Positions 53,056 through 62,588 of a stretch of DNA of 64,000 nucleotides are shown piece after piece. Source of the DNA: Stieleria sp. JC731 (GTDB lineage: Bacteria; Planctomycetota; Planctomycetia; Pirellulales; Pirellulaceae); contig NZ_JAJKFQ010000011.1 of the NCBI RefSeq assembly GCF_020966635.1, forward strand, positions 868,001 through 932,000, in the 5' to 3' direction. Every line of letters begins with the position of its first letter. The stretch's first letter is position 1. The position numbers were made by a program, and so were the translations under genes. The notes under the pieces were generated by a model. The model searched no databases, had not been told where the DNA came from, and saw only the letters and a program-made list of their open reading frames with translations.

Positions 53056-53400
53056 TCAAAACCCCTCGTCCCTCCAGTTGCTCTTCGACGAGTCCGTGTT
53101 CGAGTCCGCTTGTTGTTCTTGCCCCTCAAAACGATCCAGCAACTCCCGGCAGTCGTATTCGTCATCGAGGCTCAGATTGAGAATCTCGGCAGCCATCCGA
53201 TTTGGCCAAAAGTCGGACCATTCGATGAGCGGTGAAAGCAAATTCTCTAGCATTTCTTCATGAGCGTCGGAAAGTAGTTCTTCAAATCCATCTGTCGCAG
53301 TTCTAACGAGATCATCATTCCAATTGGCGATGAGGTGTCGCAGCAGCCGTCGTCGAATTTCCATTTCGGCTTCAAAGTTGAATTCAGTTGTCTCGGTCAT
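53056..53400 (-). CDS. Small acidic protein of unknown function
   Basis: 114 aa, helical and acidic (MTETTEFNFEAEMEIRR..., EEMLENLLSPLIEWSDFWP). No family recognised. It is 32 nt after the 53433-54464 gene's stop and probably co-transcribed with it. Confidence 0.55.
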   Translation of the reverse strand: MTETTEFNFEAEMEIRRRLLRHLIANWNDDLVRTATDGFEELLSDAHEEMLENLLSPLIEWSDFWPNRMAAEILNLSLDDEYDCRELLDRFEGQEQQADSNTDSSKSNWRDEGF

Positions 53401-53432
53401 ATTTCGCTCCTTTGGGTTTCGTCCATCACAAC

Positions 53433-54464
53433 TCAGGTAGAAGCGAACGGAAGATCTGGTCGAACAACGGTTGGCCTAAACCACTTGATCTTCACATCTT
53501 TGCGACCGGGACCACATCGAACAGCGTGCAGATGACCAGTGCGAATGTGCGCATGGCTGTGCTGGCCTCGCTCGTCATTCAGTGATGATTCGGTCCGCTT
53601 GGGCAAGTCGGGAACGAACATTTCGTTGGTCCCCACATTCCAGCCGTGCTTTCCACGGCGTCTGGCCCGGCTGATCAAAGATTGTCGAACCTCTTCGTCT
53701 GCGGCCTCAAATCGCTGCCGATCCTTTGCCAAGACATCGAACTGAAGGAGGTTGTCTTGGGGGCTATTTGCAATGAGCCCAACGGTAGCGATCATTCGCA
53801 CGCAGTTCCTCAGCACCTCCCGCCTCCGTGTTCCCGGAGCTATCTGCTGTGGTGCTGCTGTTTCGAATGCCGAGAACTCTTCATCCAAGTTCCTGTCAGG
53901 CTGACATGGCAAATGAACAAGCCAATCTTTGATGTACGCCATGCCATCGCATGTTCCACGTTCACCTAGATCTATGCGCAAGTTGATTTCGTTCGATTTC
54001 GCAGCAACATTCGATATTGGCGTCCCGTTGGTAAAGAGGGCGTCCAGTTCGGAATCGTCCACATCCGCAATTGAATGCGAAATGAGTATCGACCGGACGT
54101 ATTCTTCACCATCAACCACAATCTCGGGGCACGGCCCCGATAACCGGATTAGTGCGGTATCGAATCCACCGGGAACTTCCAAGTAACTCGCTGGAATTTT
54201 CGATAGGTTGCATCTGCACAGATGGCTAACCAAGTTTGGGTGGATGTTGTAATACGGCTTGCCATCAAGCAACCACGAATACTCTTCACCCAAGCGAATT
54301 GACTCCCGCCAAGCTGACCTGAGATCCATCTCTCCATTGTTGTGCATAGACTTGATGAATTGGGAGTCGGAGACAACCCTCTCCCGGAGCGACAGTCGCT
54401 TCATTTCGGGAACCAACTCGGCACCCTCCTCTAGTCTTGTCTTCCATGAATTAAACGCTGGCAT
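53433..54464 (-). CDS. Unknown protein with HxHIRTGHLHAVRCGPGR C-terminal motif
   Basis: 343 aa. The C-terminal 80 residues (SRARRRGKHGWNVGTNE, then HIRTGHLHAVRCGPGRKDVKIKWFRPT) match a module I recall at the ends of many plasmid and phage proteins, often after HTH or ATPase parts. The N-terminal 250 residues have no clear motif. Function unknown. Confidence 0.6.
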   Translation of the reverse strand: MPAFNSWKTRLEEGAELVPEMKRLSLRERVVSDSQFIKSMHNNGEMDLRSAWRESIRLGEEYSWLLDGKPYYNIHPNLVSHLCRCNLSKIPASYLEVPGGFDTALIRLSGPCPEIVVDGEEYVRSILISHSIADVDDSELDALFTNGTPISNVAAKSNEINLRIDLGERGTCDGMAYIKDWLVHLPCQPDRNLDEEFSAFETAAPQQIAPGTRRREVLRNCVRMIATVGLIANSPQDNLLQFDVLAKDRQRFEAADEEVRQSLISRARRRGKHGWNVGTNEMFVPDLPKRTESSLNDERGQHSHAHIRTGHLHAVRCGPGRKDVKIKWFRPTVVRPDLPFAST

Positions 54465-54797
54465 TCTCTACCTCACCTGCTCTTGTTGGCTGACCAACAG
54501 CGCAGCAACACGCCGTGATCGCCAACGGGAATGAATGGCTCTTTGGAGCCGGGATGAAACCAGACAATCAGCGGTCGATTGCATTGCAATCGTTCATGAT
54601 GTCTGGTCCGACACGTTGCACGAGAGAAGCAGGTAGGGGACACCAATGGCGTCCAAGTGAGCTTATTGAAAGACTCGTCGTGCGACAGATTCGTGTCGTG
54701 AGTAGGAAGCTAACCGAGTTAAAAAATAAAGTCAAGCAGTTCGTGATTTGCCTCTGAAAATCATGATCTTCCTACTACATATACGAAGGAGGCGATT
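54465..54797. other. Divergent gap before the HTH/primase genes
   Basis: About 330 bases. One open plus frame (54515-54757) has no ribosome site or family pattern. AAGGAGGCGATT directly before ATG 54798 is a strong ribosome site. No convincing gene inside. Confidence 0.45.
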
Positions 54798-55070
54798 ATG
54801 AACGACGACGATTCAGATCAGGTATTAGAGCGACTTCAACAAACGGTTGGAGCAGAAACGCTTTTGAGTGTGCTACCGCAATCGCTCGTTAAGCGTTCGT
54901 TGCAGTTACGATCCGTCACTGACCTAGCGGATGAGCTTGCTGTTCCATACGAGACGTTGCGTTCTCGTATAGAAACCGGACTCGTGCCGGAACCAGAGAT
55001 GCGATTGGGTCGTCGTGCGTTCTTCACCGCTGAACAGGTCCGAACGATCAAACGCAATTCGAGTCGTTGA
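54798..55070 (+). CDS. Small HTH protein upstream of the primase
   Basis: 90 aa. The helical HTH is SVTDLADELAVPYETLRSRIETG, then LGRRAFFTAEQVRTIKRN. Close to MerR-like or excisionase folds. AAGGAGG gives a strong start. Located 99 nt before the AEP gene, so it may control replication or excision. Confidence 0.7.
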   Translation: MNDDDSDQVLERLQQTVGAETLLSVLPQSLVKRSLQLRSVTDLADELAVPYETLRSRIETGLVPEPEMRLGRRAFFTAEQVRTIKRNSSR

Positions 55071-55126
55071 AGAAACTGCTTCCATTTATTTTGAAAAAAC
55101 GAATAATGATCCAACCAAAAAGTAAA

Positions 55127-55146
55127 CCGCTCTCGGCAAAGAGCGG
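55127..55146 (+). promoter_or_regulatory. Hairpin in the leader of the primase gene
   Basis: CCGCTCT, loop CGGCAA, AGAGCGG. It lies 23 nt before ATG 55170 and just ahead of its ribosome site AAAGGAA, so it could tune translation or serve as an antisense target. Confidence 0.5.
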
Positions 55147-55169
55147 CTGGTGGATCGAAAGGAATCGAT

Positions 55170-57302
55170 ATGTCTATAGATATAGTAGCGTTATCAGACG
55201 CAAAAGCGCAAGCAGATTTTGTTGGATGGGAAGAAGTTCCAAAGCACCTGAAAACTCGATCCCAATGGGAATCGAAATTTCGCAAAGTACGCAAAGGCGA
55301 AAAGGCAGCGGCAACTATTGTTGTCATGCGAAAGATGCGGATCGAAAGTGCTGACCACGAATATGAGGTGCCAAGCCAACCATACAACCTCTTCCATTTC
55401 GACCAAACAGTCGAAATCAAACGGACTCCGTTGAACACGGCACGCCAGCAATTCTGGCAGATCTTTGGCCAGTCTAATGATCGATCAAAACTAATCCGCT
55501 GGACCAGCGGCGACTGGACCAAGGACGAGTTTGGAAAAAACGTCTGGGATTCAACACTTGATGTTTGGGGCTGGAGGACGTTCACCAAAGAATGGTTCAG
55601 CCGTGACAAATGCAAAGATCATGAATGCGGACGGGAGATCTATGGAGTCTTCGGTGCAGAAAACTCGTACTACCTGCTGATTGATCTTGATCTCCACAAA
55701 GGATCATTGACGTTGTTCTTGAGGCGTTTTGCTGTTCTGCTTGATCGGTTCTGGGGGAAGGACGGCTGCCACTTTCAAATTAGCAACAACGAAGCTGGCG
55801 GCATCCACATCTTGTTGTACTTCGGCAAAGCCAGTCCCTTGAAAACTCGTGTGCGATGGCTGGATCGGCAACTCAGTGAACTCGATCAGTTGTATCCTGA
55901 ATGCCAGTTCTTTCAGACACAAAAAAGCGGAAAACGAATCCGCCAAATTGAGATCTACCCTGATCCTCAGAAGGCTCATCGGTTGCCTCTTGCCCGAGGG
56001 CGAACAATGCTGTTGGACCGGCCCCTTGACCTAAAAAATCGGCGTGGCCAAAACACCCAAGATGTTGTGGGATACATGCAGTGGCTCAATGATCGGTCTC
56101 GTCAGTACATGGCCAAGGACGATGTTTTCCGATACGTCGTTGATCGATTGGCAATTCGAGATTTGTGCTCAAGAGACAAAGAGGGCGAAGACACTTCTAA
56201 GAAGCCACTAGTTCAAGCGACAACTTCTAAGAACCTAACTTCTGAGGATTCAAGTCCCGACTTTCGACCTGAAACTTCTAACTTGTCCGCACCGACCGAC
56301 TATTCGCTTAAGGGCAAAGCCCGTGGGGCATTGATTGCCTTTTGGAAGCGAGGTGAGCCCGGTCATTTCAGAGATCTAAACGTAGCGATCTATGTCACGC
56401 TGTTGGCGTTGCGGGCAGAGGGCTGCAAGAGTGATCTTGCTCATGAGACAGTCCTTCGCTTTTGCAAAGAGATCCCCAACAAGCGACTGAGTTCGAGATT
56501 GATTGATGGATTCGACGAAATTGAGCGATTGATTGAACGTGATGTTGCGAAAATTTGGAATTCTGGAATCAATGGAAAGTGGAAGACTACGGCTGATCGG
56601 TGGTCATCAATTGGTTTTCGGGTCAGTGACAAAAAAACATGGGCCGTCAGTGGTAATACTGTTGATGTCGCCGTCGATTGTGAACAGATCGAATTCAACG
56701 AAGAAGAATGCGATTTGATTGTTAACGAACTGGTTCCGCTAATAGTTGGTCGTAAGCAAGCGTTGAAACTGAAGAAACAGCAAGAGGTGATTCGTGCTGT
56801 GGCCTACTTCCTTCGTTTTGTTCGTTGTTGTGATCGTGAGATCCCAGTTCATGCACTGCCAAAAATACTGTCTGCTTTCGAATTAAAACTCGGGAAACAC
56901 GAGAAGCAGCGGCAGTTCTTCAATAAGCTGCTCGACTGGAATTGGATCTACATTCGGGCCGATTATTACCATCCAGCCAAACATGGAGGAAAGGCGTCGA
57001 AAGGTCGTGCCCGTGCCTACGGCATTGGCAAAGCCGTGATCGGCAAATTCACTCTTCCTAGAACAAAAACAAACAGACAAGAATGGAGCTATATTCTGTC
57101 GTCCACTTTTTGTGAGACGACCGAGAATGATTTTGATTTTCCAAGCTATGAAGACCAATTGGCATTTAAGCTGGAAGATATGGAGCTAGGGAATTCGGAT
57201 TTGGACAATCACGGATTGCGAAACCGAAGCCTAACTTCCCGAATCCAAAACAGTCAAACCAGTTCTGCTCCTCTCAGAGCCCGAACTGATGCCTTCCCCT
57301 GA
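55170..57302 (+). CDS. AEP-superfamily primase / replication initiator
   Basis: 710 aa. Catalytic core of archaeo-eukaryotic primases: YLLIDLDLHKG (Asp172, Asp174), GGIHILLYFG (His213) and IEIYPDPQ plus RLPLARGRTMLLD (about 260-283). The middle (300-440) is a linker with repeated Thr-Ser-x-Asn segments. The C-terminal region (480-710) has winged-helix-like parts (GRKQALKLKKQQEVIRAVAYF). Such proteins start replication of plasmids and integrative elements. No helicase domain seen. Confidence 0.8.
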   Translation: MSIDIVALSDAKAQADFVGWEEVPKHLKTRSQWESKFRKVRKGEKAAATIVVMRKMRIESADHEYEVPSQPYNLFHFDQTVEIKRTPLNTARQQFWQIFGQSNDRSKLIRWTSGDWTKDEFGKNVWDSTLDVWGWRTFTKEWFSRDKCKDHECGREIYGVFGAENSYYLLIDLDLHKGSLTLFLRRFAVLLDRFWGKDGCHFQISNNEAGGIHILLYFGKASPLKTRVRWLDRQLSELDQLYPECQFFQTQKSGKRIRQIEIYPDPQKAHRLPLARGRTMLLDRPLDLKNRRGQNTQDVVGYMQWLNDRSRQYMAKDDVFRYVVDRLAIRDLCSRDKEGEDTSKKPLVQATTSKNLTSEDSSPDFRPETSNLSAPTDYSLKGKARGALIAFWKRGEPGHFRDLNVAIYVTLLALRAEGCKSDLAHETVLRFCKEIPNKRLSSRLIDGFDEIERLIERDVAKIWNSGINGKWKTTADRWSSIGFRVSDKKTWAVSGNTVDVAVDCEQIEFNEEECDLIVNELVPLIVGRKQALKLKKQQEVIRAVAYFLRFVRCCDREIPVHALPKILSAFELKLGKHEKQRQFFNKLLDWNWIYIRADYYHPAKHGGKASKGRARAYGIGKAVIGKFTLPRTKTNRQEWSYILSSTFCETTENDFDFPSYEDQLAFKLEDMELGNSDLDNHGLRNRSLTSRIQNSQTSSAPLRARTDAFP

Positions 57303-57607
57303 TGAAGTCACTCGATTGATCAAGCCATTTGAAGCTTTTACCGGGTTGGCAGCCGTTAATAGCTGACGGTTTCGGGGAACAAGTGGTGTGCTTGCAGCCA
57401 AATGCACTGAAACAAGTAGCGATCTGGTCGGACAACAAGCCGACTTACACCACCGCTCTATCACGAAGTCCAGAATCAGCCGAAACACCCTGAAAATCTC
57501 ATCTTTTTGCCACTGAAATGTCTCAGTCCAAAATTTGCACTGGAACTCGTTAATAGCCACGATCCATCCTTGGATCGTGGTTATCGATCATCATGTGCAG
57601 ATCGCTA
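57303..57607. other. Intergenic region with nested inverted repeats
   Basis: No gene. GTTAATAGC occurs at 57549 and inverted at 57604 (outer arms), enclosing a 9-bp hairpin CCACGATCC/GGATCGTGG (57557-57580). A further GTTAATAGC is near 57356 beside a small CCGT/ACGG hairpin. It could be a terminator-like or origin-type structure after the primase gene. Confidence 0.6.
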
Positions 57608-57925
57608 TTAACCGGCCTGCTTTGGCTGACGCATAGGTTCAGACATTGGAACGAATCCTTGGTCCACCTCCAACTTCGGCAAAGTTGTCAAAGTGGTCTC
57701 GGTCTCTTCCTGATAAACGGACAATTGATTATCCGCCGTATCCGTTTCAACAACTCGCTCCTTCTCAGCCAACACTCTTGCTTTAGCGGACTGACAGTAG
57801 GTTTCGTCGATATCGATTCCAATTCCATTTACTCCCAAGCGAGCCATGGCGACCGTCGAACTACCAGCACCGTTGCCGAAGCGGCACTGTTGGTCTGGCA
57901 AAAAAACGGGAGCTTTCGAAATCAA
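57608..57925 (-). pseudogene. C-terminal fragment of a DNA methyltransferase
   Basis: 105 codons. Motif I-like CRFGNGAGSSTVAMARLG, then IGIDIDETYCQSAKARV, match the C-terminal half of an N6/N4 (beta-type) DNA methyltransferase, which would read F-G-G-S-G-T-T. The N-terminal half with the catalytic PP(Y/W) motif is absent. The first Phe-x-Gly-x-Gly residues are altered (FGNGAG). A decayed remnant whose stop TAA is part of the repeated GTTAATAGC. Confidence 0.7.
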
Positions 57926-57970
57926 TCGAAGGCTCCCGTGGTGGTAGTTTCGTGTTGTGGATAGTTGCTT

Positions 57971-58414
57971 CTATGCAGCGGCAAGTCCTGCGGCGTCGAG
58001 ATACTCGCTCAATTCTTCCTTCACCGGATTCGCATCGGGGCAAGTGAGGTCAAACCAAACGTCCCAAACAACTAGGTCAAGCAGTTCGGCGTCCTCAAAG
58101 TCAACTCGCAACGCCCATGTGTAACCATCTGGCTCAACTCCAAAGCCAAGGAGCGGTATTTCGAGTTCATCCAATTTCATTGCGAGTCGTGCAACCTGCT
58201 TGCGACTCCGAACATCGCTTTCAAAGCCATCATTTCCGAATACGATGCACTGATATTCGATGTCCGGACCATCATCGATTTCTGCCGCTCCCCGATGAGC
58301 GCTGAAGTTCTCTTCGCTCATCAGCACGGCCATGGACTTGCTGATAGGGTCGAAGGTTAGTGAGTCCAAACGAGCCTTCTCGGCGTTGGTTAATCGAAAT
58401 CGTTTCTTCGTCAT
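57971..58414 (-). CDS. Acidic unknown protein preceded by element variant
   Basis: 147 aa, begins MTKKRFRLTNAEKARLDSL and is very acidic later (DFEDAELLDLVVWDVWFDL). No family recognised. CGGAGAG precedes ATG 58414. The leader is 82 nt long and carries a variant of the conserved element plus hairpin-forming repeats, like the array genes 30 kb away. Confidence 0.6.
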   Translation of the reverse strand: MTKKRFRLTNAEKARLDSLTFDPISKSMAVLMSEENFSAHRGAAEIDDGPDIEYQCIVFGNDGFESDVRSRKQVARLAMKLDELEIPLLGFGVEPDGYTWALRVDFEDAELLDLVVWDVWFDLTCPDANPVKEELSEYLDAAGLAAA

Positions 58415-58495
58415 TTAGCTCTCCGTCGAACGGTGTTGTGTGATCGGCTCGAACTGAACCGGGTGATCGCCACACTGGCGACTCTTGTGCCCGGC

Positions 58496-58507
58496 AAGCG
58501 GTTGTTA
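58496..58507 (-). repeat. Variant conserved leader element, copy 11
   Basis: TAACAACCGCTT, continuing GCC: one base differs from the 12-bp core. It lies 81 nt before ATG 58414 with no minus-strand gene upstream. CGCCA-GTG-TGGCG follows as a small hairpin. Confidence 0.7.
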
Positions 58508-58556
58508 TGCGAAGCAATCGGACGAGCCGTTTTTCCGACACAATTTCCGTCACAAA

Positions 58557-59513
58557 ATGAAATCCAAGGGATCTGTGCTGCATAATGTGTCTATAAATGC
58601 CGAGATATTTGCACAGAACCTCCGTTGCTTGCTCCAAAACAAGGGGCTTTCGCAGAAGGAAGTCGCCGCTGAAACGGGACTGCCGTATGACTGGCTGCGG
58701 AAGGTGTCGTCGAAGGGACTCACACGAATTGAGAAGCGGAACGAAGCTCAGCTAAAAGCACTCTGCCAGTTCCTCGGAGTCGATCCAATCGAAAAGCTGT
58801 GGATCAACGATCTTGTTGGGGCGACCGATGAAGCTGCCCTCTACGCCGCAAAGGTAACAGAGATTTTTGCGAAGTTGGGCTCAGGTGATGATTCAGCAAA
58901 TGAGTCAGTCGCTGATCTGATCAAAATGATCGACGGGATGCACAATCGGACGGTGCAGCACAAGGAGACTCCAGCAAAGAAGACAGTCAGCAGAGAAGAA
59001 GCAATCGACTACCCAGCCAAACTGCGTGTGGTATCGAGATCAGCTTCCAAGGAATACCGAGCCTTGCTGGACGAGATGTATCCGATCATCGACACCATGT
59101 TTGATCGAGAACAAAGCAGACAAATTCGACTTGCGTTTCGTGAAGACCACGCCGACGAATACGAGAAATGGCTGGACCACTTCCAGTCGAAAGAGATGTT
59201 CGAACTTGCCATCGGTGTCGCTCTTTCTACGCACCCTCAAGCTGAAGTTATCGATTGGCTCCTAGAGCATGATGCCCCGGCTTCAACTCGGCAATTCCAT
59301 TTCAGTCTTGTATCTCTGCTCAAGACAGAACTCGACGCCAGTTCCAGTCTGAAAGAAATCTTTCGGAAGGGCTTGCGTTCGACGAGCAAGCCGACCAAGC
59401 CAAAACCAACACACGAAGAGAAAGATTTCGACTGGTCACAATGTGATCATGCTTATTCGGACTATGACTGGTCACAGGTTAGAGAAAAGCATGATCGAAG
59501 GTGTGATTCGTAG
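58557..59513 (+). CDS. XRE-family transcription regulator
   Basis: 318 aa from ATG 58557. The N-terminal HTH is LLQNKGLSQKEVAAETGLPYDWLRKV, then LGVDPIEKLW. Helical middle; the tail holds two DYDWSQ/DFDWSQ repeats. Divergent from the 57971 gene and convergent with the integrase, so it may control both, as in phage-like immunity regions. Confidence 0.75.
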   Translation: MKSKGSVLHNVSINAEIFAQNLRCLLQNKGLSQKEVAAETGLPYDWLRKVSSKGLTRIEKRNEAQLKALCQFLGVDPIEKLWINDLVGATDEAALYAAKVTEIFAKLGSGDDSANESVADLIKMIDGMHNRTVQHKETPAKKTVSREEAIDYPAKLRVVSRSASKEYRALLDEMYPIIDTMFDREQSRQIRLAFREDHADEYEKWLDHFQSKEMFELAIGVALSTHPQAEVIDWLLEHDAPASTRQFHFSLVSLLKTELDASSSLKEIFRKGLRSTSKPTKPKPTHEEKDFDWSQCDHAYSDYDWSQVREKHDRRCDS

Positions 59514-59539
59514 AATCTGATGTCTGTCAGCAATGCCTA

Positions 59540-60940
59540 TCACTGATAGCACGTCGTCGTCTGATTGAACTGTTGTCCCAACCAGATCACGGCGTCATCA
59601 AACTGCTCCTGACTGGGCTTCCGGTAGAAACGATCAGTTGTTCCTTCGGGTGAGTGGCCAGCAAAGTACTGAGCGTATCGAGCGTATTCGCCGTGATTAT
59701 CGAGCTTGCTGATCGCCGTCTTTCGCAAATCGTCGAGAGCACCCCAGTTAGTTTTCTTCAGCCGTTTTCTTAGATCCCGAAAGTTCTTGCCGACCATGCC
59801 TTTTCGGGATCGTCGTCCGTCTTTGTTCAGAAAGTCCCGCCACAGCGGCGTATTTATCGTCGTCGAAAGAAGCAGAGACGGATGCGACGATTCATTTTCC
59901 TTGATCAGCCGAACAGTCTCATCCCAAAGCTGATAGGTGACGGTCGGAACATTTGGTTCGTCCTTTTCTTTATGACGCTTGAACGTCAGTGTTCGCTCAA
60001 CAGGATCAAAAGCGTCTTTAGTCCAAGTTCCGATGTCGCTTTCGTAGGCACCGGTGTTAAGGATGAGAAGGCAGAAAAGCCGAATGCGGTCAGGTGTGTT
60101 TCCAAGTAGATCCTGCACATCACTGTCACTCCAGATCGTTATCATCCGCTTTGTGGGGACTTTGATTCCGGTGCCACGTTTTCGCAGATTCCGAATCGGT
60201 TCGATCACCCTTGCGGTATCGCCGCACCATTCCAAAAAACTTTTTGTCGTGATTAAGGTGTCTCGCTGAGTACTTTTTGCAAGTTCGCTCGCTTGTAGAG
60301 ACGCCCGGAATTCCATCAGCTTCATTTCATTTGCGTGAAGTATGTTTGGACAAAACTTCGCAAACCGTTCCAAGGAGATCCGCTGGTTGTTCATCGCACC
60401 GGCCGTGAGTTCACCTGCTTTCACATCTGAAATCCGAAAGACAAGCCATTGTTCAATAAGTTTGCTCGTCTGATACTCTGGGTCTTCAATCCGCTTATCC
60501 TCGACAGCGACTCGCATCATTTCACGAGCGACAAGAAGATGATCGGGTTCCTCACTTGGGTCTGGCAGCTTCAGTAATTCCCGTAACTCTTCCAGTCCGG
60601 CACTGTCAGTCTTTCGAGCAATTGCCAGAACGTCTTTTGCCCACTTGGACTGTTTCTCATTTCCACGCAGATCGGCGAATTCAATATCGTCCTTCAGAAG
60701 AGTGGTGAGGTATTCTCGAAGCGGGTCTTTTTGATCCTGCTCGTTAAGCTCATCCTCAGCTTTCTTTCGAGTCGTCTCCCGCCACACAACGAAGTCAGTC
60801 CACGCCAGCGAGCGATTTCGTCGGCTATCCTGATCGAACGCCTTCGACTTCCATGGGTGTCCACGGAACATCTTTTTCCAGCGTACCTTTCCTGACGGCA
60901 GCTTCTCGGGTCTTCCAAGTTTAATTTGTTCTCTGCTCAT
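59540..60940 (-). CDS. Island tyrosine recombinase (integrase) beside attR
   Basis: 466 aa from ATG 60940. The N-terminal part is arm-binding-like and rich in Lys/Trp. The catalytic part has LDDLRKTAISKL (Arg406), FAGHSPEGTTDRFY (His429, Tyr439). The first catalytic Arg is Tyr299 (NTGAYESDIG), and the H of H-x-x-R is Asp. I have seen similar altered first-Arg segments (GFG or GAY types) in planctomycete integrases. It lies 105 bp inside attR and reads away from it, as usual for tRNA-integrating elements. Confidence 0.85.
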   Translation of the reverse strand: MSREQIKLGRPEKLPSGKVRWKKMFRGHPWKSKAFDQDSRRNRSLAWTDFVVWRETTRKKAEDELNEQDQKDPLREYLTTLLKDDIEFADLRGNEKQSKWAKDVLAIARKTDSAGLEELRELLKLPDPSEEPDHLLVAREMMRVAVEDKRIEDPEYQTSKLIEQWLVFRISDVKAGELTAGAMNNQRISLERFAKFCPNILHANEMKLMEFRASLQASELAKSTQRDTLITTKSFLEWCGDTARVIEPIRNLRKRGTGIKVPTKRMITIWSDSDVQDLLGNTPDRIRLFCLLILNTGAYESDIGTWTKDAFDPVERTLTFKRHKEKDEPNVPTVTYQLWDETVRLIKENESSHPSLLLSTTINTPLWRDFLNKDGRRSRKGMVGKNFRDLRKRLKKTNWGALDDLRKTAISKLDNHGEYARYAQYFAGHSPEGTTDRFYRKPSQEQFDDAVIWLGQQFNQTTTCYQ

Positions 60941-61044
60941 GGTGCTTTCGGGCAAGTCTCGTGGGCAACTTTTCATGGTCAAAACTACCAGGAATTTGCC
61001 CACCAAACCAGAAAACACCTCTCAAACCATTGTTTTTTAAGGGT

Positions 61045-61075
<31 letters not shown>

Positions 61076-61180
61076 AAATTCTGAGTGCTTCTGGCACTAA
61101 AATGGCACGATCCTGCAATTCGCAGTGACCAACCGTGTCCGTTAGTCTTTTTGGTTTCCACCTCTAGACTGACGACTTCT

Positions 61181-62228
61181 ATGAAAGAGCCTTGGTTCCG
61201 AAAGGGCCGCAATTGCTGGTTTGTGACCAATGACAACGGGCAGCAAATCCGTCTTGATCCTGACAGGAAAGTCGCGTGGGAACTTTGGCACCAGCTGAAC
61301 GCGAAAGAAAAACGGATCGACGAAAAAAATCCAACCTTCCGTGAATTGGCGTCGGAATACATCGTCGATGCAAAACGCCAGATTCGAAATGAATCGCTGA
61401 CGGTGAAAACGCTGACCGATTACGTCTGGTACATCGATCAATTCTTGGAACGTCACGGAGATATGCAGATTTTGGACATTGAGCAATGCATGTCACCGAT
61501 TGGTTGAATTCAAAACCAACTTTGGGGAATTCGGCACACACGCGGCGCGATTACTGCGATTCAGCGAGTTTTTAACTGGGGGCAGCAGCAGCGCCGAATT
61601 GCGGCCAACAATCTCTAATACATGACAAAGCTGCCGCAAAGCCGACGTGAAAAACTCGTCGCATCAGGTGAGCACGAGAAAATGATTTTCGCCATCAGGA
61701 ACGGAGGCGGGGCGAGCATTGCTGACAAGCAATTTCAGCTTGCCTTAATCGCAATCCGCTATACCGGTGGGCGTCCGCAAGATGTTGCGTCTGTTCGGGT
61801 GGAACACGTCAATAAAGAAGTCACTACCTGGACGCTTCCCGATCACAAACGGCGAAAGCACACAAAGAAACCGAAAGTGGTTCACTTGTCCCCACGTTTG
61901 CAAACGATCACGAAAATGCTGACAGATGATCGGGATAGTGGTCCCTTGTTTCGGGGGACGAACTGGGGATCTTAGCGTCAACGCGATCACATGCTGAGTG
62001 AAGCGGCTGACAGAAAAGCTGGATATCGATCCATCGCTTGTGCCCTATTCATACCGGCACACCTACATCACCGACTGTCTAGAAAGGGGAGTTGATATCG
62101 CGACGGTTGCGGAGTTGGTTGGAACCAGCGTCCAAATGATTGAACGACACTGTGGGCATCTGTCAAAGAGGCACGATCACTTACGAGCCTCTGCTGCAAG
62201 GGCGTTGCAGCCAATCAACCAAAGCTAG
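61181..62228 (+). pseudogene. Decayed second tyrosine integrase behind attR
   Basis: Three fragments in sequence: an N-terminal SAM-like part (MKEPWFRKGRNCWFVTND... to RHGDMQILDIEQCMSPIG, ends 61507), a middle with the Arg motif (RYTGGRPQDVASVRVEHV; 61622-61975) and a C-terminal part with RHTYITDCLERG and ...LVGTSVQMIERHCGHLS (61998-62228). Frameshifts and a stop separate them. It starts 105 bp beyond attR, the normal place for an integrase of another element using the same tRNA-Pro. Confidence 0.85.
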
Positions 62229-62494
62229 CCAAGGTTTCCTGATTTGCATTCTTCGAGTAACTGCTTGCGGAATCCAGAATCAGGATTGTTGGTGATTGTC
62301 GCCTTTCGCTTCTTGGGTTTGGGGGTTTTAACTTTTGTCGTTCTTGCTTGGGTTGACGTTTCCACGATGCAGCTTTCCAAGTACTCATCCAACCACACTC
62401 GTTTGAAGCGATAGTTCCACCCTCGCGGACCGATTCGTTGGTTCAGGTGGCGTGATCCAAATGCCGATGAAGCACGCTGCGACGTATTCACCAA
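62225..62494 (-). pseudogene. Possible remnant of a DNA-binding protein of the older element
   Basis: 89 codons with HLNQRIGPRGWNYRFKRVWLDEYLES and a basic Lys/Pro tail. A segment resembles short plasmid HTH or excisionase proteins, but the N-terminus is out of pattern and no ribosome site is clear. It overlaps the integrase remnant by 4 nt, convergent. Weak call. Confidence 0.35.
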
Positions 62495-62588
62495 GCTGTT
62501 CCGCTAAGGACATACTGATACACTCCTTGGTAGGTAGAAGAAAAGCGATTGACGCCACCGTCAGCGATGACGATCAAATGGACATGAC

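Noticed and set aside
54515..54757. Open frame of 80 codons
   Set aside because: No ribosome site and no family pattern; likely the leader region of the HTH/primase genes.
61085..61180. Upstream extension of the relic integrase N-terminus
   Set aside because: The sequence before ATG 61181 is unlike integrases and begins only 10 bp after the att repeat.
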